From the NCBI GenBank assembly GCA_963730405.1, contig CAVSRW010000014.1, forward strand, positions 1 through 64,000: a stretch of DNA of 64,000 bases. Direction: 5' to 3'. The translations under genes were made by a program, and so were the position numbers. The DNA is from Gaiellasilicea sp963730405. Lineage in GTDB: Bacteria > Actinomycetota > Thermoleophilia > Gaiellales > Gaiellaceae. Shown piece after piece: positions 55,031-60,487 of the stretch. The notes beneath the pieces are model-generated. The model ran no database searches. It saw nothing but the letters and a program-made list of their open reading frames with translations, and was not told where the DNA came from. Within the stretch, counting starts at the first letter, position 1. Each line of letters opens with the position of its first letter.

Positions 55031-55171
55031 TCAGGCGGCAGGCCTAGGCGTCTGCCGCTCGCGTCGCGCCTGCTCGAGCCGGGCCTGCCGGCGCGTGGCG
55101 AGCACGACGACCTTGGCCGGGCGCGGCGCCTGCTTGGGGCGTGCCACGACCCGGACGAGGTGCAGGTGCAT
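55031..55171 (-). CDS. 46-aa basic small protein
   Basis: A 46-aa protein with 13 Arg and 3 Lys; starts MHLHLVRVVARPKQ and carries ATRRQARLEQARRERQ. GAGAGGAG lies 6 bases before the ATG, and a hairpin follows the stop. Just downstream of Ro60, same strand. Small basic RNA-binding protein is a guess. Confidence 0.5.
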   Translation of the reverse strand: MHLHLVRVVARPKQAPRPAKVVVLATRRQARLEQARRERQTPRPAA

Positions 55172-55202
55172 CTCGTTCTCCTCTCGTCGGTAAGGGCGCC
55201 GC

Positions 55203-55230
55203 GCGGCGCCCTCCGGTCAGAGGGCGCCGC
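55203..55230 (-). terminator. 11-bp hairpin with the Ro60 stop codon in its loop
   Basis: Perfect stem GCGGCGCCCTC/GAGGGCGCCGC; the 6-base loop contains the stop codon of the Ro60 gene (55217-55219). No T-run. Confidence 0.55.
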
Positions 55231-56878
55231 GGGCGAAGTCGGAGATCAGCTGCGGCGTCGCGGTGTCGAAGCCCACGACGTCGAGCATCCCCGGATCGGC
55301 CGGATCGGCGATCGAGAAGCCGTTCGAGACCATGCCGACCACGACCAGCCGCGCGTCGATGCCCGATGCCCGGCGGTAGTCACGGAGAGCGTCGACCGGA
55401 TGGATGTCACCCGCCCACGTCTCCGAGTCGGTGTAGATCACGAACGTGTCGACCTCACGTTCCGTGGCCTGCGCGTACAGCATCGGCAGGGCACAGTCGG
55501 TGCCGCCGAACGGCAGGTCGGAGACCGTCCGCACGGCGTCGTCCAGCCGCTGCCGCGGGCTGATTGCCAGCGGCGTCAGGCCGTCCTTGTAGCCGGGATG
55601 CAGCGCGCGTCCCGGCTTCGGGAAGCCACGCGAGCCGGCGAAGAAGCCGACCACCTCGTGGTCCGGCTCGGTCGCGGCCGTCACGAGCGCGAGCGCCGCC
55701 GACGCGTCGCGCGGGCTCAGGCCCGGCACGCCGGCGACGTAACCGCTCTCCATCGAGCCGGACACGTCGAGCGCGAGCAGCAGTCGTGTGCCTGCCGGCT
55801 CGACGTTGCCGAACGACGCGTAGAACGCGGCATCGAGCGCGTCCACGATCTTGGCGAGCGGCTTCCACTCGCCGCCACCGCGGACACCGCGGCCGGACGC
55901 GTAGGTCCGGAGCGCCGCGAGCACGGCGATCGGGTGAACCCGTGCCCGGCGGAGCCGCTCGGCGTCGCCCAGCTGGGCGAGCACCTTCGCGGTCGCGTCC
56001 GAGCGCGGCTTCAGCACTCCGATCCGCGTCATCGTCGCGAGGTTGCGGATCATCGCCGTCATCGGCATGTCGACCAGGAGCGCCTGCCAGACCTCCGTCG
56101 AGCTCAGGTGCTCCGGCTTGACCGCCTCGCGCGGGAGGCCGTACTCGCGGACGAGCACTGCGGCCTCCTTCGCGGTGCGGGCGGCCTGGACGCGGGCGAA
56201 GCCCTCGACCACGCGCGGGACGCCGTCCGTCTCGCCGCCCCGGACGATCCACTCGAACAGCCGAGCGTGCTCGTCCGAGACGTCCTGCTGCGGGTTGCCG
56301 GCCGACACTCGGCCCGCCGGGTGCGCCAGCCGCAGGAGGTCGCGGTGGGTGACGCCCTCACGCTGACGGTACTTGACCGCCTGGTAGGCGACCGCGTCCG
56401 CCGGCTGTGCCGCGTACCAGCGGCCGACCGCGCGCCGGAGCGAGCGGCCCCAGCCGCGGAAGCCCTCGACGAACGTCGCGAAGCGGAACAGATGCGTGCC
56501 GGTGCGGCAGACCTGCGGCAGCGCCTCGAGCGCGGCCTTTCGCGTCGCCTCGTCCGATGCGCCGGCGGCCATCGCGAGCGCGAAGATCGCCGGGTCGTTC
56601 TTCGGCGCCCGGCCCTCCTCGCTGACACGGACGATCTCGGCCACTGTCCGCGGGCCGTCCTCGGCCAGGCAGCGCTCGACGGCCTGCGCGTTCTCGCGTG
56701 TCAGCTTCGTCTCGGACGCGTAGTAGCTACCGCCCTCGGAGCCGAGGATCAGGAAGCGGCGCAGCCGCGTCCAGTCGTCGACCGCCCAGGCGAAGCCGCC
56801 TGCGCTGTTCGGGATCTGACCCGGGATCGGCGCGCTCTGCGGCGGCCGGCGGGTACGGAATCGCTCGAGGTAGGACAT
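55217..56878 (-). CDS. rsr: TROVE/vWA-domain protein (Ro60/Rsr)
   Basis: 553 aa, the size of Ro60. N-terminal TROVE ring (about 1-350; NSAGGFAWAVDDWTRLRRFL, ETKLTRENA) and C-terminal vWA domain with MIDAS DVSGSM near residue 371, GGTDCALPM and YTDSETWAG. Ro60 proteins hold Y RNAs and misfolded or damaged RNAs and in bacteria work with nucleases; rsr commonly sits beside rtcB. ATG follows GGGAGG. Its first four residues, MSYL, equal those of the next protein upstream. Confidence 0.92.
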   Translation of the reverse strand: MSYLERFRTRRPPQSAPIPGQIPNSAGGFAWAVDDWTRLRRFLILGSEGGSYYASETKLTRENAQAVERCLAEDGPRTVAEIVRVSEEGRAPKNDPAIFALAMAAGASDEATRKAALEALPQVCRTGTHLFRFATFVEGFRGWGRSLRRAVGRWYAAQPADAVAYQAVKYRQREGVTHRDLLRLAHPAGRVSAGNPQQDVSDEHARLFEWIVRGGETDGVPRVVEGFARVQAARTAKEAAVLVREYGLPREAVKPEHLSSTEVWQALLVDMPMTAMIRNLATMTRIGVLKPRSDATAKVLAQLGDAERLRRARVHPIAVLAALRTYASGRGVRGGGEWKPLAKIVDALDAAFYASFGNVEPAGTRLLLALDVSGSMESGYVAGVPGLSPRDASAALALVTAATEPDHEVVGFFAGSRGFPKPGRALHPGYKDGLTPLAISPRQRLDDAVRTVSDLPFGGTDCALPMLYAQATEREVDTFVIYTDSETWAGDIHPVDALRDYRRASGIDARLVVVGMVSNGFSIADPADPGMLDVVGFDTATPQLISDFARGAL

Positions 56879-56913
56879 GCCGCACCTCCCTTCTGCTGGT
56901 TGACGTTGTCGGC

Positions 56914-57276
56914 CTAGCGACGCTCCCGGCGTGCCCGCAGCTCCGCCTCGGCCGCGAGGCCGGCCCGGAACTGCGCGAGCGCGTCGATCAGCGTGTCGAT
57001 CTTGTGGAGCGAGTTCTCGCGCAGCTCGTACGAGGAGACCGAGAACTCGAGGTTGATCCCGTTGATGCAGTCCGAGATCCGGAGCTCGAGCTGCGGCTTC
57101 GGCAGGCGTCGGCGGCCGAACGGGTGCCGCGACGTGTCCTGCACGTAGGCGCGAACCGACGCGCCGCCGTCGAACTCCGGGCGGTTGAGCAGGATGTCGA
57201 TGTTCACGCGGGCGCCGCGTCGAGCCGGTCGGAGCACCGCGTCGGGCCGGACTGCGTACTGCGTCAGGTAGGACAT
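56914..57276 (-). CDS. tRNA-array-associated protein, paralogue of 54356
   Basis: 120 aa. After MSYLTQY and a basic stretch, RVNIDILLNRPEFDGGASVR, YVQDTS, ISDCINGINLEFSV and NSLHKIDTLIDALAQFRAGL align with the 122-aa protein at 54356 (roughly 40% identical by eye). Lacks the cysteine cluster. GAGAGGAGGGG precedes the ATG. 35 bases upstream of Ro60, so cotranscribed and probably cotranslated. No known family recognised; an alpha-beta protein with a C-terminal helix. Confidence 0.8.
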   Translation of the reverse strand: MSYLTQYAVRPDAVLRPARRGARVNIDILLNRPEFDGGASVRAYVQDTSRHPFGRRRLPKPQLELRISDCINGINLEFSVSSYELRENSLHKIDTLIDALAQFRAGLAAEAELRARRERR

Positions 57277-57349
57277 GGCGCCCCTCCTCTCTGCGAACGA
57301 GGCTGCGGTCGTGCGTGACGGGACGGCGTTGTGTGGCTGAGCTACGGAT

Positions 57350-57432
57350 TGCTCCGGGCGGGACTCGAACCCGCCGACCTCCCGGCTCTCGCCGGGTGCT
57401 CTCCCGATAACCGTTCCGCTCCGGCCCGCAGC
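57350..57432 (-). tRNA. tRNA-like module with normal T-arm, abnormal anticodon region
   Basis: T-arm GCGGG/CCCGC with TTCGAGT and acceptor end CCGGAGC-A are normal. The 5' strand GCTGCGG pairs with one mismatch. The middle has a 6-bp stem with a GAGA tetraloop (CCCGGC/GCCGGG), not a 7-base anticodon loop. Shares a 24-base 5' module with 57517 and 57634. A lone D-arm fragment (CCGTAGCTCAGC) lies just downstream at about 57333-57345. Confidence 0.45.
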
Positions 57433-57510
57433 CGGTGTGGCACTCGATGGAATCTGCTGCGGTCGTGTGGGTACGACCCGGAACTGCTCTGCCAACTGAG
57501 CTACCGGAGC
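57417..57510 (-). tRNA. tRNA 5' half (acceptor and D-arm), scrambled 3' part
   Basis: GCTCCGG-TA-GCTCAGTTGGCAGAGC is a textbook tRNA 5' half. No T-arm follows before CCGGAGC at 57418-57424. The same acceptor also pairs with the 3' end at 57350-57357, so this and the previous module overlap and could be one interrupted tRNA of 161 nt. Confidence 0.4.
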
Positions 57511-57516
57511 ACGGAG

Positions 57517-57587
57517 AGCTCCGGGCGGGACTCGAACCCGCGACCTGTCGATTCGTATTCGATAACCGGACCGTGTCGGCCCGCAGC
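57517..57587 (-). tRNA. tRNA-Arg(ACG)-like gene
   Basis: Acceptor GCTGCGG/CCGGAGC with one G-G mismatch, D-stem CCG/CGG, anticodon loop ATACGAA on a 4-bp stem, T-arm GCGGG/CCCGC. Short (71 nt) and irregular; charging by ArgRS is uncertain. Confidence 0.5.
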
Positions 57588-57633
57588 AGTGGTGTCGTCG
57601 CGGTCGTGAAGTGCAGACCGGAGCCGCACGTCT

Positions 57634-57713
57634 CCGTGCGGTGCGGGGGTCGAGCCCGCTCGGCGGGGTCTCCGCCTTTGCCAGGTAACCGGACCACGTC
57701 GGCCCGCGACGAT
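57634..57713 (-). tRNA. tRNA-like module, unassigned
   Basis: D-arm CCG/CGG within the shared 24-base module (57684-57707) and T-arm GCGGG/CCCGC with loop CTCGACC. No sound anticodon stem. The 3' side runs into a separate hairpin CCGCAC/GTGCGG, and the 5' CGTCGCGG can pair with CCGC and GACG across a bulge. May be a Y-like or decayed tRNA. Ends are approximate. Confidence 0.35.
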
Positions 57714-57722
57714 CGTGTGGGA

Positions 57723-57794
57723 CAGGCCTGCCAGGGTTCGAACCCGGACCAGCGAGGTTGGAGCTCGCCGTGCTGCCGGTTACACCACAGGCCT
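57723..57794 (-). tRNA. tRNA-Trp(CCA)
   Basis: Acceptor AGGCCTG/CAGGCCT, anticodon stem GCGAG/CTCGC with loop CTCCAAC, T-loop TTCGAAC, G73 as in Trp. Confidence 0.9.
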
Positions 57795-57801
57795 ACGTAG
57801 A

Positions 57802-57873
57802 AGCGGACGACCCGGATCGAACGGGCCTCCCCGGGCTGGCGACCCGGTGCTCTTCCCGCTGAGCTACGTCCGC
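57802..57873 (-). tRNA. tRNA-Gly(GCC) with C33
   Basis: Acceptor GCGGACG/CGTCCGC, D-arm GCTCAGCGGGAAGAGC, stem CCGGG/CCCGG with loop TCGCCAG. Position 33 is C instead of the near-universal U. Confidence 0.78.
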
Positions 57874-57877
57874 GTGA

Positions 57878-57950
57878 AACGCCCGGCTGGATTCGAACCA
57901 GCGTCCGCCGCCGTCGCAGGGCAGCGCTCTGTCCTCTGAGCTACGGGCGT
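57878..57950 (-). tRNA. tRNA-Arg(GCG)
   Basis: Acceptor ACGCCCG/CGGGCGT, anticodon stem CTGCC/GGCGG, loop CTGCGAC. GCG is an uncommon bacterial Arg anticodon because inosine-ACG normally reads CGC. Confidence 0.85.
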
Positions 57951-57958
57951 GTGAAGAG

Positions 57959-58030
57959 AGCCTCCGGCAGGATTCGAACCCGCACCCCGGCCGTACAAAG
58001 GGCGTGTGCTGCCGTTGACACTACGGAGGC
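57959..58030 (-). tRNA. tRNA-Thr(TGT), imperfect anticodon stem
   Basis: Acceptor GCCTCCG/CGGAGGC, D-stem GTG/CAC, loop TTTGTAC on CGCCC/GGCCG with one mismatch, T-loop TTCGAAT. Confidence 0.7.
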
Positions 58031-58035
58031 ATGGA

Positions 58036-58105
58036 TGGAGACGGCGGGAGTCGAACCCGCTCCTCCTCGGTGCAAGCGAGGCGTTCTTCCAGAAGAACCT
58101 CATCC
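58036..58105 (-). tRNA. tRNA-Ala(TGC), weak acceptor
   Basis: Anticodon stem CCTCG/CGAGG with loop CTTGCAC, D-stem TTCT/AGAA, T-arm GCGGG/CCCGC. Acceptor GGATGAG/CGTCTCC has two mismatches and no G3-U70 pair, the main alanine identity element. Confidence 0.65.
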
Positions 58106-58149
58106 CCGGGTTTGTCCGCAGGTTCGAAATCCGCAGGAGCGGATCCGAG

Positions 58150-58264
58150 CCGCGAGAATCCCTGAAGCCGGCCGCTTCGCGGCCGGGTCGTGCGCGTCAT
58201 CCGCAGGTTCGGACTCCGAACCGCGAGAATCCCTGAAGCCGGCCGCTTCGCGGCCGGGTCGTGC
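58150..58264 (-). repeat. bimodular palindromic repeat, copies A and B
   Basis: Identical 44-bp blocks at 58150-58193 and 58221-58264 (period 71), each holding the hairpin GGCCGC-GAA-GCGGCC and CTTCAGGG on the minus strand. They are the reverse orientation of the copies at 58919, 59513 and 59683. Confidence 0.75.
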
Positions 58265-58284
58265 AGATGTGCGGGCGGATCGGA

Positions 58285-58365
58285 TGCGGACGGGTGGAGT
58301 CGAACCACCACAGCCGTGGGCGACGGGGTTACAGCCCGCTGAGCTCGCCGTTGCTCAGCGTCCGC
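58285..58365 (-). tRNA. tRNA-Tyr(GTA)
   Basis: Class II: acceptor GCGGACG/CGTCCGC, stem GCGGG/CCCGT with loop CTGTAAC, short variable arm GCC/GGC, T-loop TTCGACT, A73. Confidence 0.88.
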
Positions 58366-58371
58366 AAGGAG

Positions 58372-58445
58372 TGGCGCGGGTGGGATTCGAACCCACGATC
58401 TCGAGCTCATGAGGCTCGCGGGGACAGCCTCTCCCCTACCGCGCG
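58372..58445 (-). tRNA. tRNA-Met(CAT)
   Basis: Stem CGAGC/GCTCG, loop CTCATGA; acceptor CGCGCGG/CCGCGCC leaves positions 1 and 72 unpaired (C-C), an initiator-like feature, but the GGG/CCC anticodon-stem pairs of initiators are absent. Ile-CAT cannot be excluded. Confidence 0.8.
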
Positions 58446-58472
58446 TCGCGCGCTCTGCGCGCGTGAGAACAG

Positions 58473-58548
58473 ATCTGGCCGGCTGGAGTCGAACCAGCGG
58501 TCTCCGGTTCCCGAAACCGGCGGGATGTCCAGCTTCCCTACAGCCAGA
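58473..58548 (-). tRNA. tRNA-Pro(CGG)
   Basis: Acceptor TCTGGCT/GGCCAGA, D-stem GGG/CCC, stem CCGGT/ACCGG with loop TTCGGGA, T-arm GCTGG/CCAGC. Confidence 0.85.
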
Positions 58549-58553
58549 TGCAG

Positions 58554-58625
58554 TCGACGACCGTGGAATCGAACCACGCATGTCCGCCTCATCAGAGCGG
58601 CGCCTGCCCAGCCGGCCCGTCGTCG
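58554..58625 (-). tRNA. tRNA-Ile(GAT)
   Basis: Acceptor CGACGAC/GTCGTCG, D-stem GCC/GGC, stem CCGCT/GGCGG with loop CTGATGA, T-loop TTCGATT, A73. Confidence 0.85.
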
Positions 58626-58630
58626 TGGGT

Positions 58631-58652
58631 CTCGGGATCCGCGGATCCCGAG
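58631..58652. repeat. 22-bp perfect palindrome (second module of the array repeat)
   Basis: CTCGGGATCCG/CGGATCCCGAG, the second hairpin of the array repeat without the first, between tRNA-Ile and tRNA-His. Confidence 0.65.
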
Positions 58653-58665
58653 GCGAACAGGAATC

Positions 58666-58738
58666 AGGCGCCGCCAGGGAGTCGCACCCTGCTCCACGGG
58701 TTCACGGCCCGCGGGCTCGCTACTAGCCTTGCGGCGCA
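58666..58738 (-). tRNA. tRNA-His(GTG), irregular
   Basis: Stem GCGGG/CCCGT with loop CCGTGAA (C33), D-stem GGCT/AGCC, T-loop TGCGACT (G55 for U). Acceptor TGCGCCG/CGGCGCC. The G-1:C73 pair of normal tRNA-His is not seen. Confidence 0.65.
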
Positions 58739-58739
58739 G

Positions 58740-58811
58740 TCTCGCCGGGAGGAGTCGAACCCCCGTGGGCCACGGTAGGAGCGTGGTGCTCGTCCACTGA
58801 GCGACGGCGAG
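58740..58811 (-). tRNA. tRNA-Arg(CCT)
   Basis: Acceptor CTCGCCG/CGGCGAG, stem CCACG/CGTGG with loop CTCCTAC, T-loop TTCGACT, A73. Confidence 0.88.
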
Positions 58812-58815
58812 ATGA

Positions 58816-58887
58816 CGCTCTCGACGGGGATCGAACCCGCCTCACCCGGGAGACAGCCGGGCCGCATCCCCAGACGCGTCCGAGAGC
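58816..58887 (-). tRNA. tRNA-Asp(GTC)
   Basis: Acceptor GCTCTCG/CGAGAGC, stem CCCGG/CCGGG with loop CTGTCTC, T-loop TTCGATC, G73 as in Asp. Position 37 is U. Confidence 0.83.
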
Positions 58888-58918
58888 AAGAAACGCTGAG
58901 GGTGGAAATCGCCCACCC

Positions 58919-58990
58919 CCGGCCGCGAAGCGGCCGGCTTCAGGGGTTTGCGCGCTCCGGGATCCGCTCCCGCGGATCCCGGAGCTGCGG
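58919..58990 (+). repeat. bimodular palindromic repeat, copy C
   Basis: GGCCGCGAAGCGGCC, GGCTTCAGGGG, then palindrome CTCCGGGATCCG/CGGATCCCGGAG. Between tRNA-Asp and tRNA-Glu. Confidence 0.75.
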
Positions 58991-58998
58991 GCAAAGGA

Positions 58999-59072
58999 GG
59001 CCCCGAGCGGGATTCGAACCCGCGTCGCCGGTGTGAGAGACCGGCATCCTCGATCCGCTAGAAGACCGGGGC
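58999..59072 (-). tRNA. tRNA-Glu(CTC)
   Basis: Acceptor GCCCCGG/TCGGGGC, stem CCGGT/ACCGG with loop CTCTCAC, T-arm GCGGG/CCCGC. Confidence 0.85.
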
Positions 59073-59079
59073 GAGAGAG

Positions 59080-59151
59080 CTGCGACGGCTGGGCTCGAAC
59101 CAGCATCCACCGGGTAACAGCCGGGGGTCCTGCCGTTTGAACGACGTCGCA
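59080..59151 (-). tRNA. tRNA-Asn(GTT)
   Basis: Acceptor TGCGACG/CGTCGCA, D-stem GTTC/GGAC, loop CTGTTAC on CCGG/CCGG, T-arm GCTGG/CCAGC, G73 as in Asn. Confidence 0.83.
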
Positions 59152-59158
59152 ACGACGA

Positions 59159-59243
59159 CGGAGGCAGCAGGACTCGAACCTGCGAGCGGCGGCGCCGCCT
59201 GCGCGTTAGCAACGCGCTGCCTTTCCAGCTCGGCCATGCCTCC
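59159..59243 (-). tRNA. tRNA-Ser(GCT)
   Basis: Class II: acceptor GGAGGCA/TGCCTCC, stem GCGCG/CGCGC with loop TTGCTAA, variable arm GGCGGC/GCCGCC-like, T-loop TTCGAGT, G73. Confidence 0.9.
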
Positions 59244-59246
59244 AGG

Positions 59247-59329
59247 CGGAAGGAGAGGGAGTCGAACCCCCAAGGCCGTGAGACCCACCCGTTTTCGAGA
59301 CGGGATACCGCGCCCGTGGCAGTCCTTCC
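59247..59329 (-). tRNA. tRNA-Ser(CGA)
   Basis: Class II: acceptor GGAAGGA/TCCTTCC, stem CCCGT/ACGGG with loop CTCGAAA, long variable arm, T-loop TTCGACT, G73. Confidence 0.88.
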
Positions 59330-59334
59330 GCGAG

Positions 59335-59408
59335 TGACTCCGGCAGGGGTCGAACCTGCACGTCCCCGGGTAAGAGCCGGGAGCTCTGCCGTCTTGAGCT
59401 ACGGAGCC
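59335..59408 (-). tRNA. tRNA-Lys(CTT)
   Basis: Acceptor GGCTCCG/CGGAGTC, D-arm GCTCAAGACGGCAGAGC, stem CCCGG/CCGGG with loop CTCTTAC, T-loop TTCGACC, A73. Confidence 0.88.
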
Positions 59409-59412
59409 ATGA

Positions 59413-59486
59413 TGTGGCCGGCAGGGGTCGAACCTGCGACGCCCCGCGTTTCAGGCGGGCGCTCTACCGGGCTGAGCTACGACCAC
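59413..59486 (-). tRNA. tRNA-Phe(GAA)
   Basis: Acceptor GTGGTCG/CGGCCAC, stem CCCGC/GCGGG with loop CTGAAAC, T-arm GCAGG/CCTGC, A73. Confidence 0.9.
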
Positions 59487-59512
59487 GTGAGATTGGCTCC
59501 GAAGAGCCGGCT

Positions 59513-59580
59513 CGGCCGCGAAGCGGCCGACTTCAGGGATCTGCGCGACTCGGGATCCGCCTCGGATCCCGAGTCATGCG
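59513..59580 (+). repeat. bimodular palindromic repeat, copy D
   Basis: GGCCGCGAAGCGGCC, GACTTCAGGGA, then CTCGGGATCCG/CGGATCCCGAG with a short centre. Between tRNA-Phe and tRNA-Val. Confidence 0.75.
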
Positions 59581-59590
59581 ACGGGAGGAA

Positions 59591-59663
59591 TAGGCGAGGC
59601 TGGGCTCGAACCAGCGGCCTCCTCTTTGTAAGAGAGGCGCTCTCCCCGTTGAGCTACTCGCCT
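59591..59663 (-). tRNA. tRNA-Val(TAC)
   Basis: Acceptor AGGCGAG/CTCGCCT, stem CCTCT/AGAGG with loop CTTACAA, T-arm GCTGG/CCAGC, A73. Confidence 0.9.
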
Positions 59664-59682
59664 GTGCGATGCGGTGGTGCTT

Positions 59683-59755
59683 CGGCCGCGAAGCGGCCGA
59701 CTTCAGGGGTCTTGCGCGATGTCGGATCCGCTCGGCGGATCCGACATCCTGCGCC
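59683..59755 (+). repeat. bimodular palindromic repeat, copy E
   Basis: GGCCGCGAAGCGGCC, GACTTCAGGGG, then ATGTCGGATCCG/CGGATCCGACAT. The second palindrome has compensating changes compared with copies C and D, keeping the stem. Confidence 0.75.
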
Positions 59756-59760
59756 GGAAA

Positions 59761-59832
59761 CTCCGGGACAAGGAATCGAACCTCGACCTCCACGTTCAGA
59801 GCGTGGTGTCCTGCCGGTTAGACGATCCCGGA
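59761..59832 (-). tRNA. tRNA-Gln(CTG)
   Basis: First tRNA of the array in transcription order. Acceptor TCCGGGA/TCCCGGA, D-stem GTC/GAC, stem CCACG/CGTGG with loop CTCTGAA, T-loop TTCGATT, G73. Confidence 0.88.
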
Positions 59833-60215
59833 ACGCGTGCCTCTCCGTCCATCCCCCGTTCAGGGAGATCGACGCAGCAGGCAAACGCCGGACCGTCGGG
59901 TCGTGGTCGCGTCCTCTGTCTCGTCCACCGAAAGCGAACGATGTTTTCTGTGCCACTCGCCAACCCTTCGACCCTGGATCGTCGTGCGACGGCTGCGCGG
60001 CCGGCACTCGACGTCCTACGTGGAGGGGCTTTGGAGCCCGAGCCTCGGCGCTCTACGTCGAAAAGAGCAGGCAAAAGCAGATGCCAATGCGAGCGTGTCT
60101 TTTCACGCGATGCTGAGGGTCTTTCTCTCTCAGGCGGGGCCTCGATTCGATCTAGCGCTTCTTCAAGCTGAGCATCACCTCGTGGTTCCGTTCGTGTCGA
60201 ATCGCCTCCCGGAAC
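59833..60215. other. gene-free stretch upstream of the tRNA array
   Basis: About 380 bp with no convincing gene; open frames overlap tRNA-Gln and lack ribosome sites. It is less GC-rich than its surroundings and is bounded by a terminator at 60216, so the promoter of the minus-strand array most likely lies here. I cannot fix -35/-10 boxes. Confidence 0.45.
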
Positions 60216-60240
60216 GAAAAAGGCGACCCGTTGGGTCGCC
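60216..60240 (-). terminator. intrinsic terminator
   Basis: Stem GGCGACCC/GGGTCGCC followed on the minus strand by TTTTT. It ends minus-strand transcripts from 60880-60270 and isolates the tRNA array from them. Confidence 0.85.
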
Positions 60241-60269
60241 CTCGACTGGCTCGTTCTGCGGCTAGGGAT

Positions 60270-60437
60270 CTAGCGCAGCTGCCTCCCAGCGAGGGCAAGG
60301 ACGTCTCCGGGCCGGAGCTTCGCGTCGAAGCTGTGCCGGCACGGCTCGAGCACGGCGATCGACGCCGTCTCGACGATGTACAAGTGGGTGTTGGGATCTC
60401 TCAGCATGGTCCGATGGTTGTTGCCGAGCCGGAGCAT
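60270..60437 (-). CDS. 55-aa hypothetical protein
   Basis: MLRLGNNHRTMLRDPNTHLY, then VETASIAVLEPCRHSF and RPGDVLALAGRQL. Lies 30 bases before the terminator. No clear ribosome site, so the start or reality of the gene is doubtful. Confidence 0.35.
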   Translation of the reverse strand: MLRLGNNHRTMLRDPNTHLYIVETASIAVLEPCRHSFDAKLRPGDVLALAGRQLR

Positions 60438-60487
60438 AGAGGAACGCTTCGCAATGCGCAAGGGTTCCAAACGAATATCTAACGACT

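Noticed and set aside
58372..58445. Initiator tRNA-fMet in the array
   Set aside because: Positions 1 and 72 are unpaired, but the three G-C pairs of the initiator anticodon stem are missing, so I call it only Met(CAT).
58150..59755. The regularly spaced repeats as a CRISPR array
   Set aside because: Units are palindromic, in both orientations, and separated by tRNA genes of unequal length rather than unique spacers; no cas gene is present.
59796..60074. Minus-strand coding frame upstream of the array
   Set aside because: It overlaps tRNA-Gln, lacks a ribosome site and has biased composition.
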